DNA from: RDXT01 sp033765305
GTDB taxonomy: Bacteria; Bacteroidota; Bacteroidia; J057
DNA length: 64,000 bases
Direction of reading: 5' to 3'
Assembly: GCA_033765305.1 (NCBI GenBank)
Contig: JANRID010000067.1
Coordinates: forward strand, 1 to 64,000
Shown here: one piece after another, positions 8,019 through 16,600 of the stretch
Layout of the letters: each line of letters opens with the position of its first letter
Position numbering within the stretch: the stretch's first letter is position 1
Made by a program: the position numbers and the translations under genes
The notes under the pieces: generated by a model
The model's database searches: none
Told to the model about the DNA's origin: nothing
The model's input: the letters and a program-made list of their open reading frames with translations, nothing else

Positions 8019-8537
8019 CTACCGTGCCGCCTGCCCTTTGGCGGCGCGTTTCTGCTGGAAGAAGGCTTTGTCCGCAATATACACGGTCCGCTCGACCTTC
8101 GCGCAGACTTTTCCCTCCGCATCCTCCCACTCGAAGCTGAATACGCGGTCGGTCTCGCCCAGCTCCGCCACGGCCTGCCGGACGGCCCCGATCTCGCCGG
8201 CTTCCAGGAGGCAGCGGGTGCGCAGGCGCCCCTTGCCGGGCTTCAGAAAGCGGATGGACGCCGCTTTGTCCCAGACCACATAGCCCTGGCCCAGCACCTG
8301 GATCAGCATCAGGGCAAATACCGGGTCTGCCGTCCCGAACATCGAGCCGCCGAAGATGGTGCCCATGTAGTTGCGGGTGCGCCAGAAGAGCCGCAGGCTC
8401 AGGTGCGCCTCCTGCATATCGGCAGAAAGAAAGTCCATCCAGCCCCCGGCACCCCGGATGGTGGGATGCAGGTTGTAGTACATCCGCAGCAGCCAGCTGC
8501 GGCGGGATTCAGTACGGGCGGTGGGGTAGCGTTTCAC
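8019..8537 (-). CDS. DUF4442 hotdog-fold thioesterase-like protein
   Basis: From NLHPTIRGAGG through RNYMGTIFGGSMFGTADPVF the protein follows the DUF4442 pattern, a hotdog-fold family related to PaaI-type thioesterases. The likely start is the GTG at 8537 (172 aa), because the family begins only 15-25 residues before the NLHP motif. An in-frame ATG exists at 8585, but the sequence from about 8551 upstream is low-complexity repeat tract and is unlikely to be coding. Substrate unknown. Confidence 0.7.
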   Translation of the reverse strand: MKRYPTARTESRRSWLLRMYYNLHPTIRGAGGWMDFLSADMQEAHLSLRLFWRTRNYMGTIFGGSMFGTADPVFALMLIQVLGQGYVVWDKAASIRFLKPGKGRLRTRCLLEAGEIGAVRQAVAELGETDRVFSFEWEDAEGKVCAKVERTVYIADKAFFQQKRAAKGQAAR

Positions 8538-8550
8538 GGCGCGTTTTTCG

Positions 8551-8645
8551 TTTTGGGTTTTGGGCGCTGAGCGGAGCCGAAGCATGGGTTTTGCGTTTTG
8601 GGTGCTGGGCGGAATCCATGCGTGGGTTTTGGGTTCAATGGGCGG
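8551..8645. repeat. Degenerate 7-bp-period tract (TTTTGGG type)
   Basis: Units such as TTTTGGG, GCGTTTT, GGGTGCT and GGGCGGA follow one another in 7-bp register upstream of the DUF4442 gene. The stretch 8538-8802 has no gene. The 7-bp period is shared with other intergenic tracts in the window, although the unit sequence differs. Confidence 0.45.
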
Positions 8646-8780
8646 GTGCAGCCGGAGTACATACAACTGCCGCAGGCAACACGCTCCGCACATCAGTGGC
8701 GCAGGCGTGTGCCAGTCTTCCTGCCTGAATGCATACCTGGTACTCCATACCGACGCCACCGGTGTTTTCCAGTCTTTCTG

Positions 8781-8812
8781 CTTGCTACTTTCTACTTCCT
8801 ACTCATTGCTTC
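8781..8812. repeat. Short heptad-repeat tract (CTTGCTA type)
   Basis: The sequence reads CTTGCTA-CTTTCTA-CTTCCTA-CTCATTG in 7-bp register and runs over the stop codon of the ArsA-like gene. It is the same unit family as at 9984-10160 and 16841-17040. Confidence 0.5.
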
Positions 8813-9963
8813 CGCAGCCACACCGACAGCCAGGGCGCCTCAAACGCATAGCGGTCCAGTTCCAGGAAATGCGCAAAGCGGGGCAGGAAAAAATTGCGGC
8901 GGCGGTTGCCGAGATCGATCACCAGTTCGTCGCCGTACTTGTGCAGCTTGAAGTCGCCGTCCTGCACGAAGGGCAGGCGGATGCGCACCTCGAAGGCCTG
9001 GGGCGTATCACGGACTTCGATGGGGCTTTCGCGGTAGAGAATGGCCTCCGGCGCGTGCTCCGCGTAGAGCGTGCTGCCGATCCGGTCCAGCAGCGTCAGG
9101 CCGAAGACCTCCTCGCCCTGGTGGGGCAGGCGCAGGATGGGAAGCGGCGCAAAGCTCTCCTCGATTTCCCGGAGGTGCTCCTGCTGGGAGGCCAGGTATT
9201 TCTGGAACAGGGGCCCGCCGCCCTCCTCCGGCAGGATGCGGTTGACAATCAGCGCATCCACGTTGTAGCCATAGAGCTGGAGGTAGGTATAGGCCCGTTT
9301 CGCCTCCTGGATCACCATGCGCTCCGGATTGGCCACGAGGCGGATCGAGGTCACGTCCTGCTGGTGGAAAATCTGCTGGATGCGTTCCAGCTTGCCGAAG
9401 AGCGCCTCCAGCTCCTCGTAGCCTTTGTCGAGGGGGATGTCCATCGTCCTGCGGACCACGGCCCCCACGGTTTTGATGGCAAAGCGCTGGCCGGGAAAGG
9501 CCCGCGTGAGCCAGGCCTGGGTCACCTGGGGCAGGCTGAGCAGCGTCAGCGTCTCGCCCGTCGGCGCGCTGTCGATCACCAGCAGGTCGTACTGCCCCTC
9601 GCTGTAGAACTTTTCGATCCACAGGAAGGCCGATGCCTCCTCCATGCCCGGCAGCACGGAGAGTTCTTCCGCCACCACATTGCCCACGCCCTGCCAGCGG
9701 AAGATGGTGCGCATCAGTTCGCGCATATTGCCCCAGTATTTCTTCATGGAGTAATACACGTCGAACTCCTGCCCGTAGAGGTTGGGTGCCACCCGCACCG
9801 GCTCCGGCCCCAGGGGCACATTCAGCGCATCCGCCAGGCTATGCGCGGGGTCGGTGGACATGACGAGGGTTTTGAGGCCTTTCCGGGCTGCCGCCAGCGC
9901 GGTTGCTGCTGCCATGGTCGTTTTTCCGACGCCGCCCTTGCCCGTGAAGAGAATGATGCGCAT
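8803..9963 (-). CDS. ArsA/Get3-family ATPase with C-terminal HSP20-like domain
   Basis: The 386-aa protein starts with the deviant Walker A of the ArsA/GET3/MinD class, GKGGVGKTT (residues 9-17). It has the signature PTGETLTLL after the DLLVIDSA switch, and MSTDPAHSL, the A-loop/switch I. Residues after ~300 (VRDTPQAFEVRIRLPFVQ...) form a small beta domain like the HSP20-type tail of bacterial ArsA-like ATPases. These dimeric ATPases act in arsenite efflux or tail-anchored protein targeting; no arsenic genes are nearby, so a targeting or chaperone role is as likely. Its -7 element lies only 4 nt before the ATG. Confidence 0.85.
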   Translation of the reverse strand: MRIILFTGKGGVGKTTMAAATALAAARKGLKTLVMSTDPAHSLADALNVPLGPEPVRVAPNLYGQEFDVYYSMKKYWGNMRELMRTIFRWQGVGNVVAEELSVLPGMEEASAFLWIEKFYSEGQYDLLVIDSAPTGETLTLLSLPQVTQAWLTRAFPGQRFAIKTVGAVVRRTMDIPLDKGYEELEALFGKLERIQQIFHQQDVTSIRLVANPERMVIQEAKRAYTYLQLYGYNVDALIVNRILPEEGGGPLFQKYLASQQEHLREIEESFAPLPILRLPHQGEEVFGLTLLDRIGSTLYAEHAPEAILYRESPIEVRDTPQAFEVRIRLPFVQDGDFKLHKYGDELVIDLGNRRRNFFLPRFAHFLELDRYAFEAPWLSVWLRKQ

Positions 9964-9967
9964 GGGG

Positions 9968-9999
9968 CAAAAGTACGGGATCGGGCAGCAAGTAGCAAG
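9968..9999 (-). promoter_or_regulatory. Promoter of ArsA-like gene, overlapping heptad tract
   Basis: On the minus strand the -7 element TACTTTTG (9968-9975) is followed by CCCC and the ATG at 9963. A CTTG at 9996-9999 sits 20 nt upstream at the -33 position and is part of the heptad-repeat tract. The transcript would be leaderless or nearly so. Confidence 0.5.
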
Positions 10000-10160
10000 T
10001 ATCTAGTATCAAGTAGCAAGTAGGAAGAGGGGTAGTGGGTAGTGGATAGTGCGTATTGAGTATTGAGTATTGAGTATTGGGTACGGATTCTGTACGGAGG
10101 CACTGCGCATGCGCAGCATTCCTGAAAGTCTTGCTACCTGCTACTTCGTACTTCCTACTG
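9984..10160. repeat. Heptad-repeat tract with inverted arms
   Basis: Upstream of the ArsA-like gene, units of 7 bp follow in register: AAGTAGC, AAGTATC, TAGTATC, AAGTAGC, AAGTAGG, then TAGTGGG, TAGTGGA and TATTGAG three times (10054-10074). After a 45-bp interval the opposite-orientation units CTTGCTA, CCTGCTA, CTTCGTA and CTTCCTA occur (10128-10160). The two arms could pair imperfectly. No coding sequence lies between 9964 and 10154. Confidence 0.6.
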
Positions 10161-10598
10161 CAATTCTTTTTCCAGCCACACCCGATGCTCCGCAGCCGCC
10201 TCCCGAGGCTCCACGGACACAAGCTGATAGCCCCGCCCGATGGCGAAGAGCAGCATGGCCCGGTGGGAATTGCGGGTTTTGACGCGCACGCGGCGGATGC
10301 CCCAGGCGCGGAGCTGCGCTTCCTGCGCATCGGCGAGGCGGGCGGCCAGACCCAGGCGGCGGAAGGCCGGCAGCACGCCGCCCATCCAGCTGTACCACCA
10401 GCCGGCGCCGGGCTCGCGGTCGTAGCCGCATTTGAAAGCGGCGGGCACGCCGTCTGCCTCGGCGATCAGCACGAGGCTCCGGGGGCCGGCGAGGCGCGCC
10501 TCGTAGCGGCTGAGCGGGTAGGGCGGCAACAGTTCGGGGATCTGCGCCTGCAGGGCGCAGGCCTCGGCGGGCGAACCGGTGCGGATGCGGATCTCCAT
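10155..10598 (-). CDS. GNAT-family N-acetyltransferase
   Basis: The 147-aa protein carries a GNAT core: LVLIAEADGVPAAFKCGYDR (strands 2-3), then GGVLPAFRRLGLAARLADA, where the acetyl-CoA pyrophosphate loop R-R-x-G-x-A is seen, followed by VRVKTRNSHRAMLLFAIGRGYQL. It transfers an acetyl group to an unknown amine. ATG 10598 begins the MEIRIRTG strand; the longer frame to 10799 overlaps the upstream gene. Third gene of a probable nuoG operon, 10 bp after its neighbour. Confidence 0.8.
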   Translation of the reverse strand: MEIRIRTGSPAEACALQAQIPELLPPYPLSRYEARLAGPRSLVLIAEADGVPAAFKCGYDREPGAGWWYSWMGGVLPAFRRLGLAARLADAQEAQLRAWGIRRVRVKTRNSHRAMLLFAIGRGYQLVSVEPREAAAEHRVWLEKELQ

Positions 10599-10608
10599 GC
10601 GCGCGGGC

Positions 10609-11103
10609 TCAGGCGGAGAGGAAATCCCGGAGCAGGGCGATGGCGGGCTCCGGCTGTACGCGCAGGGCGGCGATGCTGCCCAGCACCAGCACGCGCTGGC
10701 CGCCGGGCAGGGCCAGCGCGCCGGGGCCGCCCGGCAGATCCAGCCAGGCCACGCCGAGGGGCACCGGCATATCGCCCAGGTTCCAGGGCCCGCTGGCATC
10801 CGGAGCTACGCCGAAGCCTGCCGTCTCCGGCGCAAGGCCGGCGGCCAGGATCCAGTCCTTGAGCAGGGCCGTAAGGCTGCGGTCGGCGAACTCCGCCGCA
10901 TGCAGCACCAGCGCGGCGCGGGCCTGCGGCTTCATCTTCCAGGCGATGGCGGCGCCCGCGCTCAGCAGCGCGATCCGGGGATCGGGCTGCGGCGGCTCCG
11001 GCCGGCTGGCCGGAACAGGCTCAGGCTGAGCGGTTGCCTGCGCAGGCAGCAGGAAGATGCGCTCGCCGTAGAGGCGGTGGATATCGGCAGGGGAGAAGTG
11101 CAT
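10609..11103 (-). CDS. Uncharacterised 164-aa protein
   Basis: I do not recognise this protein. It opens MHFSPADIHRLYGERIFLLP, has a Pro/Glu-rich linker (PEPVPASRPEPPQPDP), then a compact domain rich in Ala, Gly and Leu. No membrane span, signal peptide or metal motif is evident. It lies 15 bp after the nuoG stop and 10 bp before the GNAT gene, so it is probably co-transcribed. The linker length and the LYGERIF start suggest a small soluble protein. Confidence 0.65.
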   Translation of the reverse strand: MHFSPADIHRLYGERIFLLPAQATAQPEPVPASRPEPPQPDPRIALLSAGAAIAWKMKPQARAALVLHAAEFADRSLTALLKDWILAAGLAPETAGFGVAPDASGPWNLGDMPVPLGVAWLDLPGGPGALALPGGQRVLVLGSIAALRVQPEPAIALLRDFLSA

Positions 11104-11118
11104 GGCGCGGGATCAGGC

Positions 11119-12837
11119 TCACCACCTCGGCGCAAATTCCAGCTGCGTGGCCTTGAAGGCGCTCTTCGGCGGCTTGTAGCTCGGCTCCACCGGGGCCAGG
11201 ATCTCCAGCTCGGCTTTCATTACGGCAAAGAGGTCGGCATGCGTATGGTAGGGCATGTCCAGCCCGATGTCGCGGCCGATGCGGCTGGTGATCAGCCAGG
11301 AGGGCAGTACATCGGGGATGTTGCCGAGGCTGCGCCAGCGGTCCACGGCTACCGCAGCCTTGTCGAGGCGGCTCTTGGGCAGGCGCATCCACTGCTCCGG
11401 CGTCATCTGGCGGAACTGCTTGGCGAGCACCGTCATCTGCGGGATGCCTTTGCAGTTGATGTACACGCCCTCGGCCTCGATGCCGATGGCGGCAGGCAGC
11501 ACGACCTGGGCATGGGCCAGCGCCGGGCTCTGGTACAGGGCATGCGCGATGACCGGGATGCGGCTCAGGGTTTCGCCCAGCAAGTCGAAGGTGCGGGCAT
11601 TCTCCAGCGAGTAGAGCAGCGTGACGGCGCCCGAATCGATCTGCGCTTTGACCGTTTCCGGATCGATGGCTTTGAAGCCCAGCAGTTCGCAGGCGGCGGC
11701 ATTGGGCGTGCGGTCGTCCTGCACGAGCCATCCGTCGCCCTGGCCGGGCTCCACATGCGGCACGTAGTGCACGTCGGCGATGCCCAGCTGCTGCGCCATC
11801 CGGCGCAGGGCGTAGTTGCTCTCCAGCGAGGCGTAGGCCGATCCGAGCAGCATCATGGGGCCTTCGTGCGCCTTGAGCAGCAGGGCTGCCTTGCGGATGC
11901 CGTCTTCAAAGGGCACCGGGGTCATGCCGCTGATGTGGGCGCCGGACACGCGGTTTTCGTTGTAGATGCCGGTGTTGAGGCGGTGCGCGTCGGGCATCCA
12001 GTGGCCGTTCACCGCCTGGTTGTGGCGGGGGGTGAGGCGCAGCACTTCATTGTCCCGCACCCAGACCCAGATATTGGTGCCGGTGCTGTCGTTGAGGTCG
12101 ATGGAAGGGGCATAGGCCATTTCCCAGACCCGCGCCTTGAAGCGGTGGGCGCGGCTGGTGAGGGCGCCTACCGGGCAGATATCGATGGTGTTCATCGAGT
12201 AGGGGTCGTCGAAGGTCTGCCCCGGAGCGGTGGAAGGGCAGTTCTTTTCGCCGCGCCCGACGATGGAGAGCTGGTTGGACTTCGAGATTTCCTGCGTGAA
12301 GCGGGTGCAGCGGGTGCAGTTGATGCAGCGCTCCTCGTCCAGCATGACGCGGGGGCCCAGCTCCACGCGCTTGCGCTTGTGGCCTTTGACGGCCTCGAAG
12401 CGGGAGCCTTCCGGCCCGTACTTGTAGGTCCAGATCTGGAGGGGGCACTCGCCGGCCTGGTCGCAGATGGGGCAGTCCAGCGGGTGGTTGATGAGCATAT
12501 ATTCCAGCACGCCTTTCTGGGCGGTGCGGATTTTGTCGGAGCTGCGGTGGGTTTTGATGAACAAACCGTCGCTGACCGGCTGGTTGCAGGCGGTCATGGG
12601 CTTGGGAAACCACTTGACGACCGGATTGCCCTGCTCGTCCACGACCCATTCGCCGGTTTCGCGGTTGCGGTCCTGGTTACCCACCTCCACGAGGCACATC
12701 CGGCAGTTGGTCGGGATGCTCATGGCGGGGTGGTAGCAGAAATAGGGGATTTCGACGCCGTGGTCCAGCGCGAACTGCAGGAGGCGGTGCTGGCCCTCGA
12801 ATTCGTAGGCGGTTCCGTCAATCGTTACCTTGGGCAT
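11119..12837 (-). CDS. nuoG: NADH-quinone oxidoreductase subunit G-like iron-sulfur protein
   Basis: This 572-aa protein has the NuoG N-terminal architecture. A [2Fe-2S] ferredoxin domain shows C34, C45 and C48 and a later Cys in TACNQPV. The His/Cys cluster is in NHPLDCPICDQAGECPL. A [4Fe-4S] pair is in CINCTRCTRF and CPVGAL, and a shortened molybdopterin-oxidoreductase-like domain follows. In complex I, NuoG passes electrons from NuoF to NuoI. No other nuo gene is in the window, so this is an orphan copy, or the subunit is encoded apart from the main operon. The start at ATG 12837 is supported by a promoter ending at 12891. The rarer alternative is a hydrogenase or formate dehydrogenase partner subunit. 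Confidence 0.82.
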   Translation of the reverse strand: MPKVTIDGTAYEFEGQHRLLQFALDHGVEIPYFCYHPAMSIPTNCRMCLVEVGNQDRNRETGEWVVDEQGNPVVKWFPKPMTACNQPVSDGLFIKTHRSSDKIRTAQKGVLEYMLINHPLDCPICDQAGECPLQIWTYKYGPEGSRFEAVKGHKRKRVELGPRVMLDEERCINCTRCTRFTQEISKSNQLSIVGRGEKNCPSTAPGQTFDDPYSMNTIDICPVGALTSRAHRFKARVWEMAYAPSIDLNDSTGTNIWVWVRDNEVLRLTPRHNQAVNGHWMPDAHRLNTGIYNENRVSGAHISGMTPVPFEDGIRKAALLLKAHEGPMMLLGSAYASLESNYALRRMAQQLGIADVHYVPHVEPGQGDGWLVQDDRTPNAAACELLGFKAIDPETVKAQIDSGAVTLLYSLENARTFDLLGETLSRIPVIAHALYQSPALAHAQVVLPAAIGIEAEGVYINCKGIPQMTVLAKQFRQMTPEQWMRLPKSRLDKAAVAVDRWRSLGNIPDVLPSWLITSRIGRDIGLDMPYHTHADLFAVMKAELEILAPVEPSYKPPKSAFKATQLEFAPRW

Positions 12838-12890
12838 ATCAGAGGTCGCTCGATCGTGATAGGACTGCTGGAATAACCAGCAAGCGGGGG

Positions 12891-12923
12891 CCAAGTTAAG
12901 GAGTTTTTGGAAGGTTTTGCAAA
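12891..12923 (-). promoter_or_regulatory. Promoter of nuoG operon
   Basis: On the minus strand a TTTG (12920-12923) is separated by 21 nt from TAACTTGG (12891-12898), one base off TAnnTTTG. Initiation near 12886 rules out the more upstream in-frame start at 12894. Confidence 0.5.
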
Positions 12924-12978
12924 AAAACCGGTGCAGGCGGCGCCGCTTTGCAGGCTTGACGGGATGCGCGGAAATGCG

Positions 12979-12986
12979 TATATTTG
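12979..12986 (+). promoter_or_regulatory. -7 element of PD-(D/E)XK protein gene
   Basis: TATATTTG matches the Bacteroidota -7 consensus exactly. A TTGA at 12956-12959 lies 19 nt upstream as a weak -33 element. The start codon follows at 13009. Confidence 0.55.
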
Positions 12987-13008
12987 CCTGACACCGATAC
13001 AGACTGCC

Positions 13009-13644
13009 ATGGACGCAACTTTAGATGAAATCCGTGAAATCCTGCGGGAAGTCGCAATCGCACAGAAAAACAATGAAGTTCGCTTCCAGCAAACGGATGA
13101 GCGGTTTCAGGATATCGAAGCCCGCTTCCGGCAAACGGATGAGCGGTTTCAGGATATCGAAGCCCGCTTCCGGCAGACAGACGCGCAGTTCAAGAGAACA
13201 GACAAGCGGATCAACGAAGCCTTCGAACTGTTTGAAGGCCAATGGGGCAAGCTGATTGAAAGTCTTGTGGAAGGCGATCTGATTCACCTGCTGCAGGCAA
13301 GAGATATCGAAATTCACCGGGTTACACAGCGGGTGAAAGGCAATCACCAAGGCCAGAACTACGAATTCGATCTTATCGCGCACAATGGCCATGAAATCGT
13401 GATCATCGAGGTCAAGACGACGATGAAGGCCCGCCATGTGAAGGAGTTTACAGGCAAACTCGCGCAAGCCCGCATCTGGCTGCCAGAATACCGGGAGTAC
13501 CGGGTCTATGGCGCGATGGCTTTTCTCCGCGCCGAAGAAAACAGCGATGCCTATGCCGGGAATGAGCGCCTCTTTGTGATCCGCGCTACCGGCAACTCCG
13601 CGATGATCGTCAATCCGGACGAGTTCGTGCCGCGGGCATTCTGA
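13009..13644 (+). CDS. Coiled-coil protein with PD-(D/E)XK nuclease-like domain (DUF3782-like)
   Basis: The 211-aa protein has an N-terminal coiled coil of near-identical 14-residue units (QTDERFQDIEARFR repeated) and a C-terminal PD-(D/E)XK-like core: YEFDLIAHNGHEIVIIEVKT with Asp, Glu and Lys at the expected positions. Proteins of this DUF3782/COG5493 type are common in Bacteroidota and cyanobacteria; their function is unproven. The coiled coil contains a perfect 42-bp tandem duplication. ATG 13009 follows the -7 element by 22 nt; the frame is open to 12907, but that extension is upstream of the promoter. It is convergent with the subtilase gene, with only 7 bp between stops. Confidence 0.75.
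   Translation: MDATLDEIREILREVAIAQKNNEVRFQQTDERFQDIEARFRQTDERFQDIEARFRQTDAQFKRTDKRINEAFELFEGQWGKLIESLVEGDLIHLLQARDIEIHRVTQRVKGNHQGQNYEFDLIAHNGHEIVIIEVKTTMKARHVKEFTGKLAQARIWLPEYREYRVYGAMAFLRAEENSDAYAGNERLFVIRATGNSAMIVNPDEFVPRAF
13090..13173 (+). repeat. Perfect 42-bp tandem duplication inside coding sequence
   Basis: Positions 13090-13131 and 13132-13173 are identical. Each codes for 14 residues of the coiled coil (two turns of a heptad), so the duplication keeps both frame and coiled-coil phase. Complete identity implies a recent event or an actively varying repeat number. Confidence 0.9.
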
Positions 13645-13651
13645 GCGGCTG

Positions 13652-16600
13652 CTACTCGACCGCTGCGCGCAGCACGGCGGTTCCGGCTGCGGTGCGGATC
13701 CGGAGCAGATACAGCCCGGCCGGCAGGCCGGCCACCGGCAGGTCCATGGGCCCGCCCTGCGGCTGCCGCACCTGCAGCAGGCTGCGGCCTGCCAGATCGA
13801 GCAGTTCTGCCTCCGCCGGCCCGGCGACGGCCCCCGCAGGCGCGGCGTGCAGCACGCCGCGCGCCGGGTTGGGATAGACCCGCCAGGCAGGCGCACCGTC
13901 CGGGCCGGCCCCGCTGGCGGCGGTGCTGACCGTGACCGTGCGCGTGTACGTGCGCACGCAGGCGTTCCGGGACACCTGCAGCCGGATTTCATAGGTTCCA
14001 GGCTGGGAATAGGTAAAGGAAACGCTGCGCGCGGTGTCGCTTTGCCCTGCGCCGGAGCTCCAGGCGCGCACCGAAAGGCCCGGATTCGGATCGGACACCA
14101 GCAGCGGCGCGCCTGCGGCGACGAGGGTGTCGGCCGCCAGGAAGGGCAGGTTGGGCCCTTCGTTCAGGATGCGGCAGCGGTAGGCGTTCTGCGCGGCCAC
14201 GCGCGCCTGCGCGAGCGCAGCCTGCGAGTCTCCGGCCAGCAGGGCAAATACCGCCGTATCCTGGACCCCGGCTGCGAGGCTGAACGGGCCGGTGCTGATG
14301 AACTGCGCCACATCCGCGCCGCTGGTGCCGCCGGCCTCGCCTGCCGATACCAGCGGGTTGTTGCTCAGCGCCTGGAACTTCTCGGCATTGCTGTAGGTGA
14401 ATGAGCCGTCATTGACCACCGACCGGCCCCGGAAATCGGCCCCGCGCACCAGCCCCAGGCCGTAGTAGCCCGGGTCCTGGCCGGTCACGTCCAGGGTGTA
14501 GAAAAGCTGATCGCCTGCCATGAATCCCGCCCGGTTGCTGGTGAAAGGGTCCGAATAGCCCGGCAGGTAGTACGGGGAGATGTCCCAGTCGGCGTAGAGC
14601 CCCGCAAACAGGTTGTTGAGCGTGGTGGTCCGCGCATTGCGGATCACATACTCCAGCAGCACAAAGTCCTGATAGGCCGAATCTTCAAAGGCGTAGGCCG
14701 CCTGCCGCACCTCGATGCCGTTGAGCAGCAGCGACTGGGTGTCCTTGTAGCGGGCGGTGATTTCCTGGTCTGCGCGTCCGCTGCTGCCGTAGGCGGCGTA
14801 CTGCGAGATGCTCCAGTCGCTGTCGCGGCTGCTGCCGTTGCGGAGGCGGTCGGAGACCCGGGCATTGGAGGAGCCGGCCAGGAAGCCGCCCTCGAAGAGC
14901 GCGTTCTGCCGGAAACGGTAGCGGGCGCCGATGCCGAGGGTGTTGAGCGGAAAATCCTGGAAGCCGAAGTTGCCGGTGCTGTTGAGGGTGGTGTGCAGCT
15001 GGCTGGCGGTCAGGTCCCGGTAGGAGGGGTTGACATCGAATTCCACGATTTCGAAGTCGGTGTAGCCGCTGGCGGCATCCACGTAGGTGAATTTGAGGGC
15101 AATGCGCTGGTCGTAGGGCAGGGCAGGGGAGAGGCGGATGCGGAAGGCGCTGCTGTTGCCCAGCGACTGCATCATGCCGAGGGGCCCGGCCTGCCATTCG
15201 CCGCCGAGCACGGATACGAACGCCTGCGAAGCACCCGCCGGGGCTACGCTTACGTGCAGGCTGGCAGCAGGATGCAGGTAATTGATCAGGGCAAGGTCAA
15301 GCGTCAGGGTGTCGCCGGGGCCGGGCACGGCGTCGCGCCCGGCGGCGCTGCAGCGGAGCGTGCGGACCGAAGGCCGCAGCGGATCGCTCAGGGCGCGGAA
15401 CACATTGAGGCGCCCGCTGCCGAGCTGGTCGGTGTATGCCGGATTGACGCCGTAGGTGTCGTCGGTGGTCACGCGCACGCGCTGGGCCGCCTGAAAGCCA
15501 GTCAGCTGCGGGAAATGGCTCATCGCCAGGGCTGCCGCAGCGGCAGCCACCGGCGAGGCTGCCGAGGTGCCGCCCCAGGCCCAGTAGCCGCTGTTGCCGC
15601 GGGTACTGTAGATGCCGGTGCCGGGCGCGCTGAGGTCCACGGCGTAGTTGTAGGTGGAATTGGCGAAGAGGGCGTCGCCGAAGCTGCTGTTGGCGACGGA
15701 AAGGACCCGGCTGTAGGAGGCCGGGTAAAACCGCGTGTCGCTGGTGCTGTTGCCGCAGGCTGCTACCACGGCGGCCCGCCGGTTGACGGTGGCATACTGG
15801 ATCACATCCTGCCCCAGCCGGCTCGGAAACGGGCTGCCCCAGGAGCAGTTGATGATCTGGGCACCCTGGTCGGCGGCATATACAATGCCCGGATACCCGG
15901 CCGTGACAATGCCGAGGGAATCGTCCGGGGCTGCTTTGACCGGCAGGTAGCCGCAGTTGAAGCAGATGCCCGGAATGCCGATGCCGTTGTCGGTCGTGGC
16001 GCCGGCGATGCCGGTCACCCAGAGGCCGTGCACATCGGTGCCCGGATCGGGATTGTTGTCGCCCAGCGCGCCGATGCTGGCTCCGCCGAAATCCCAGCCG
16101 GCGGCATTGTCCACATAGCCGTCCTGGTCATTGTCGATGCCGTCCGGCGGGTCGCCGGTATTGCGTGCGAGGTTGTCCTGCAGGTCGGCATGGTCCAGCT
16201 CCGTGCCGGAATCCACCACGCCGATCACAATCGAATCCTTGCCCCGCGCCAGATCCCAGGCCTGCCGGGCCTGCACCTGGTCGAGGTACCAGATGAAATC
16301 CACCCCGCCGGTGGTATCCGCCCAGGGATCGTTGGGCTGGTACATCAGCTGATGCACGATCCAGGGCTCGGCGTATTCCACCTCCTCCTGCACCATCAGC
16401 ATCGAAACGGCAGTTTCGATGGGCAGATCGGCGGTGTACTTGACCAGATAAATCCGGCTCAGGTCGGCCATCGGCTGGCCCCAGGCATCGGCGGGGCTGG
16501 CCGGCGGCTGGACATGCGGAAAAACCCGCTCCGGCGGATCCGCCTTGAGGGCGGCCAGGGCCGCATCCAGCGCCGGCGGCGGCGCACCCGTCCGGAATTT

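Noticed and set aside
10579..12876. A 765-codon open frame on the plus strand opposite nuoG
   Set aside because: Long antisense frames are expected in GC-rich DNA. Its translation is rich in Gly, Ala, Arg and His with no recognisable domain, whereas the opposite strand encodes a clear iron-sulfur protein.
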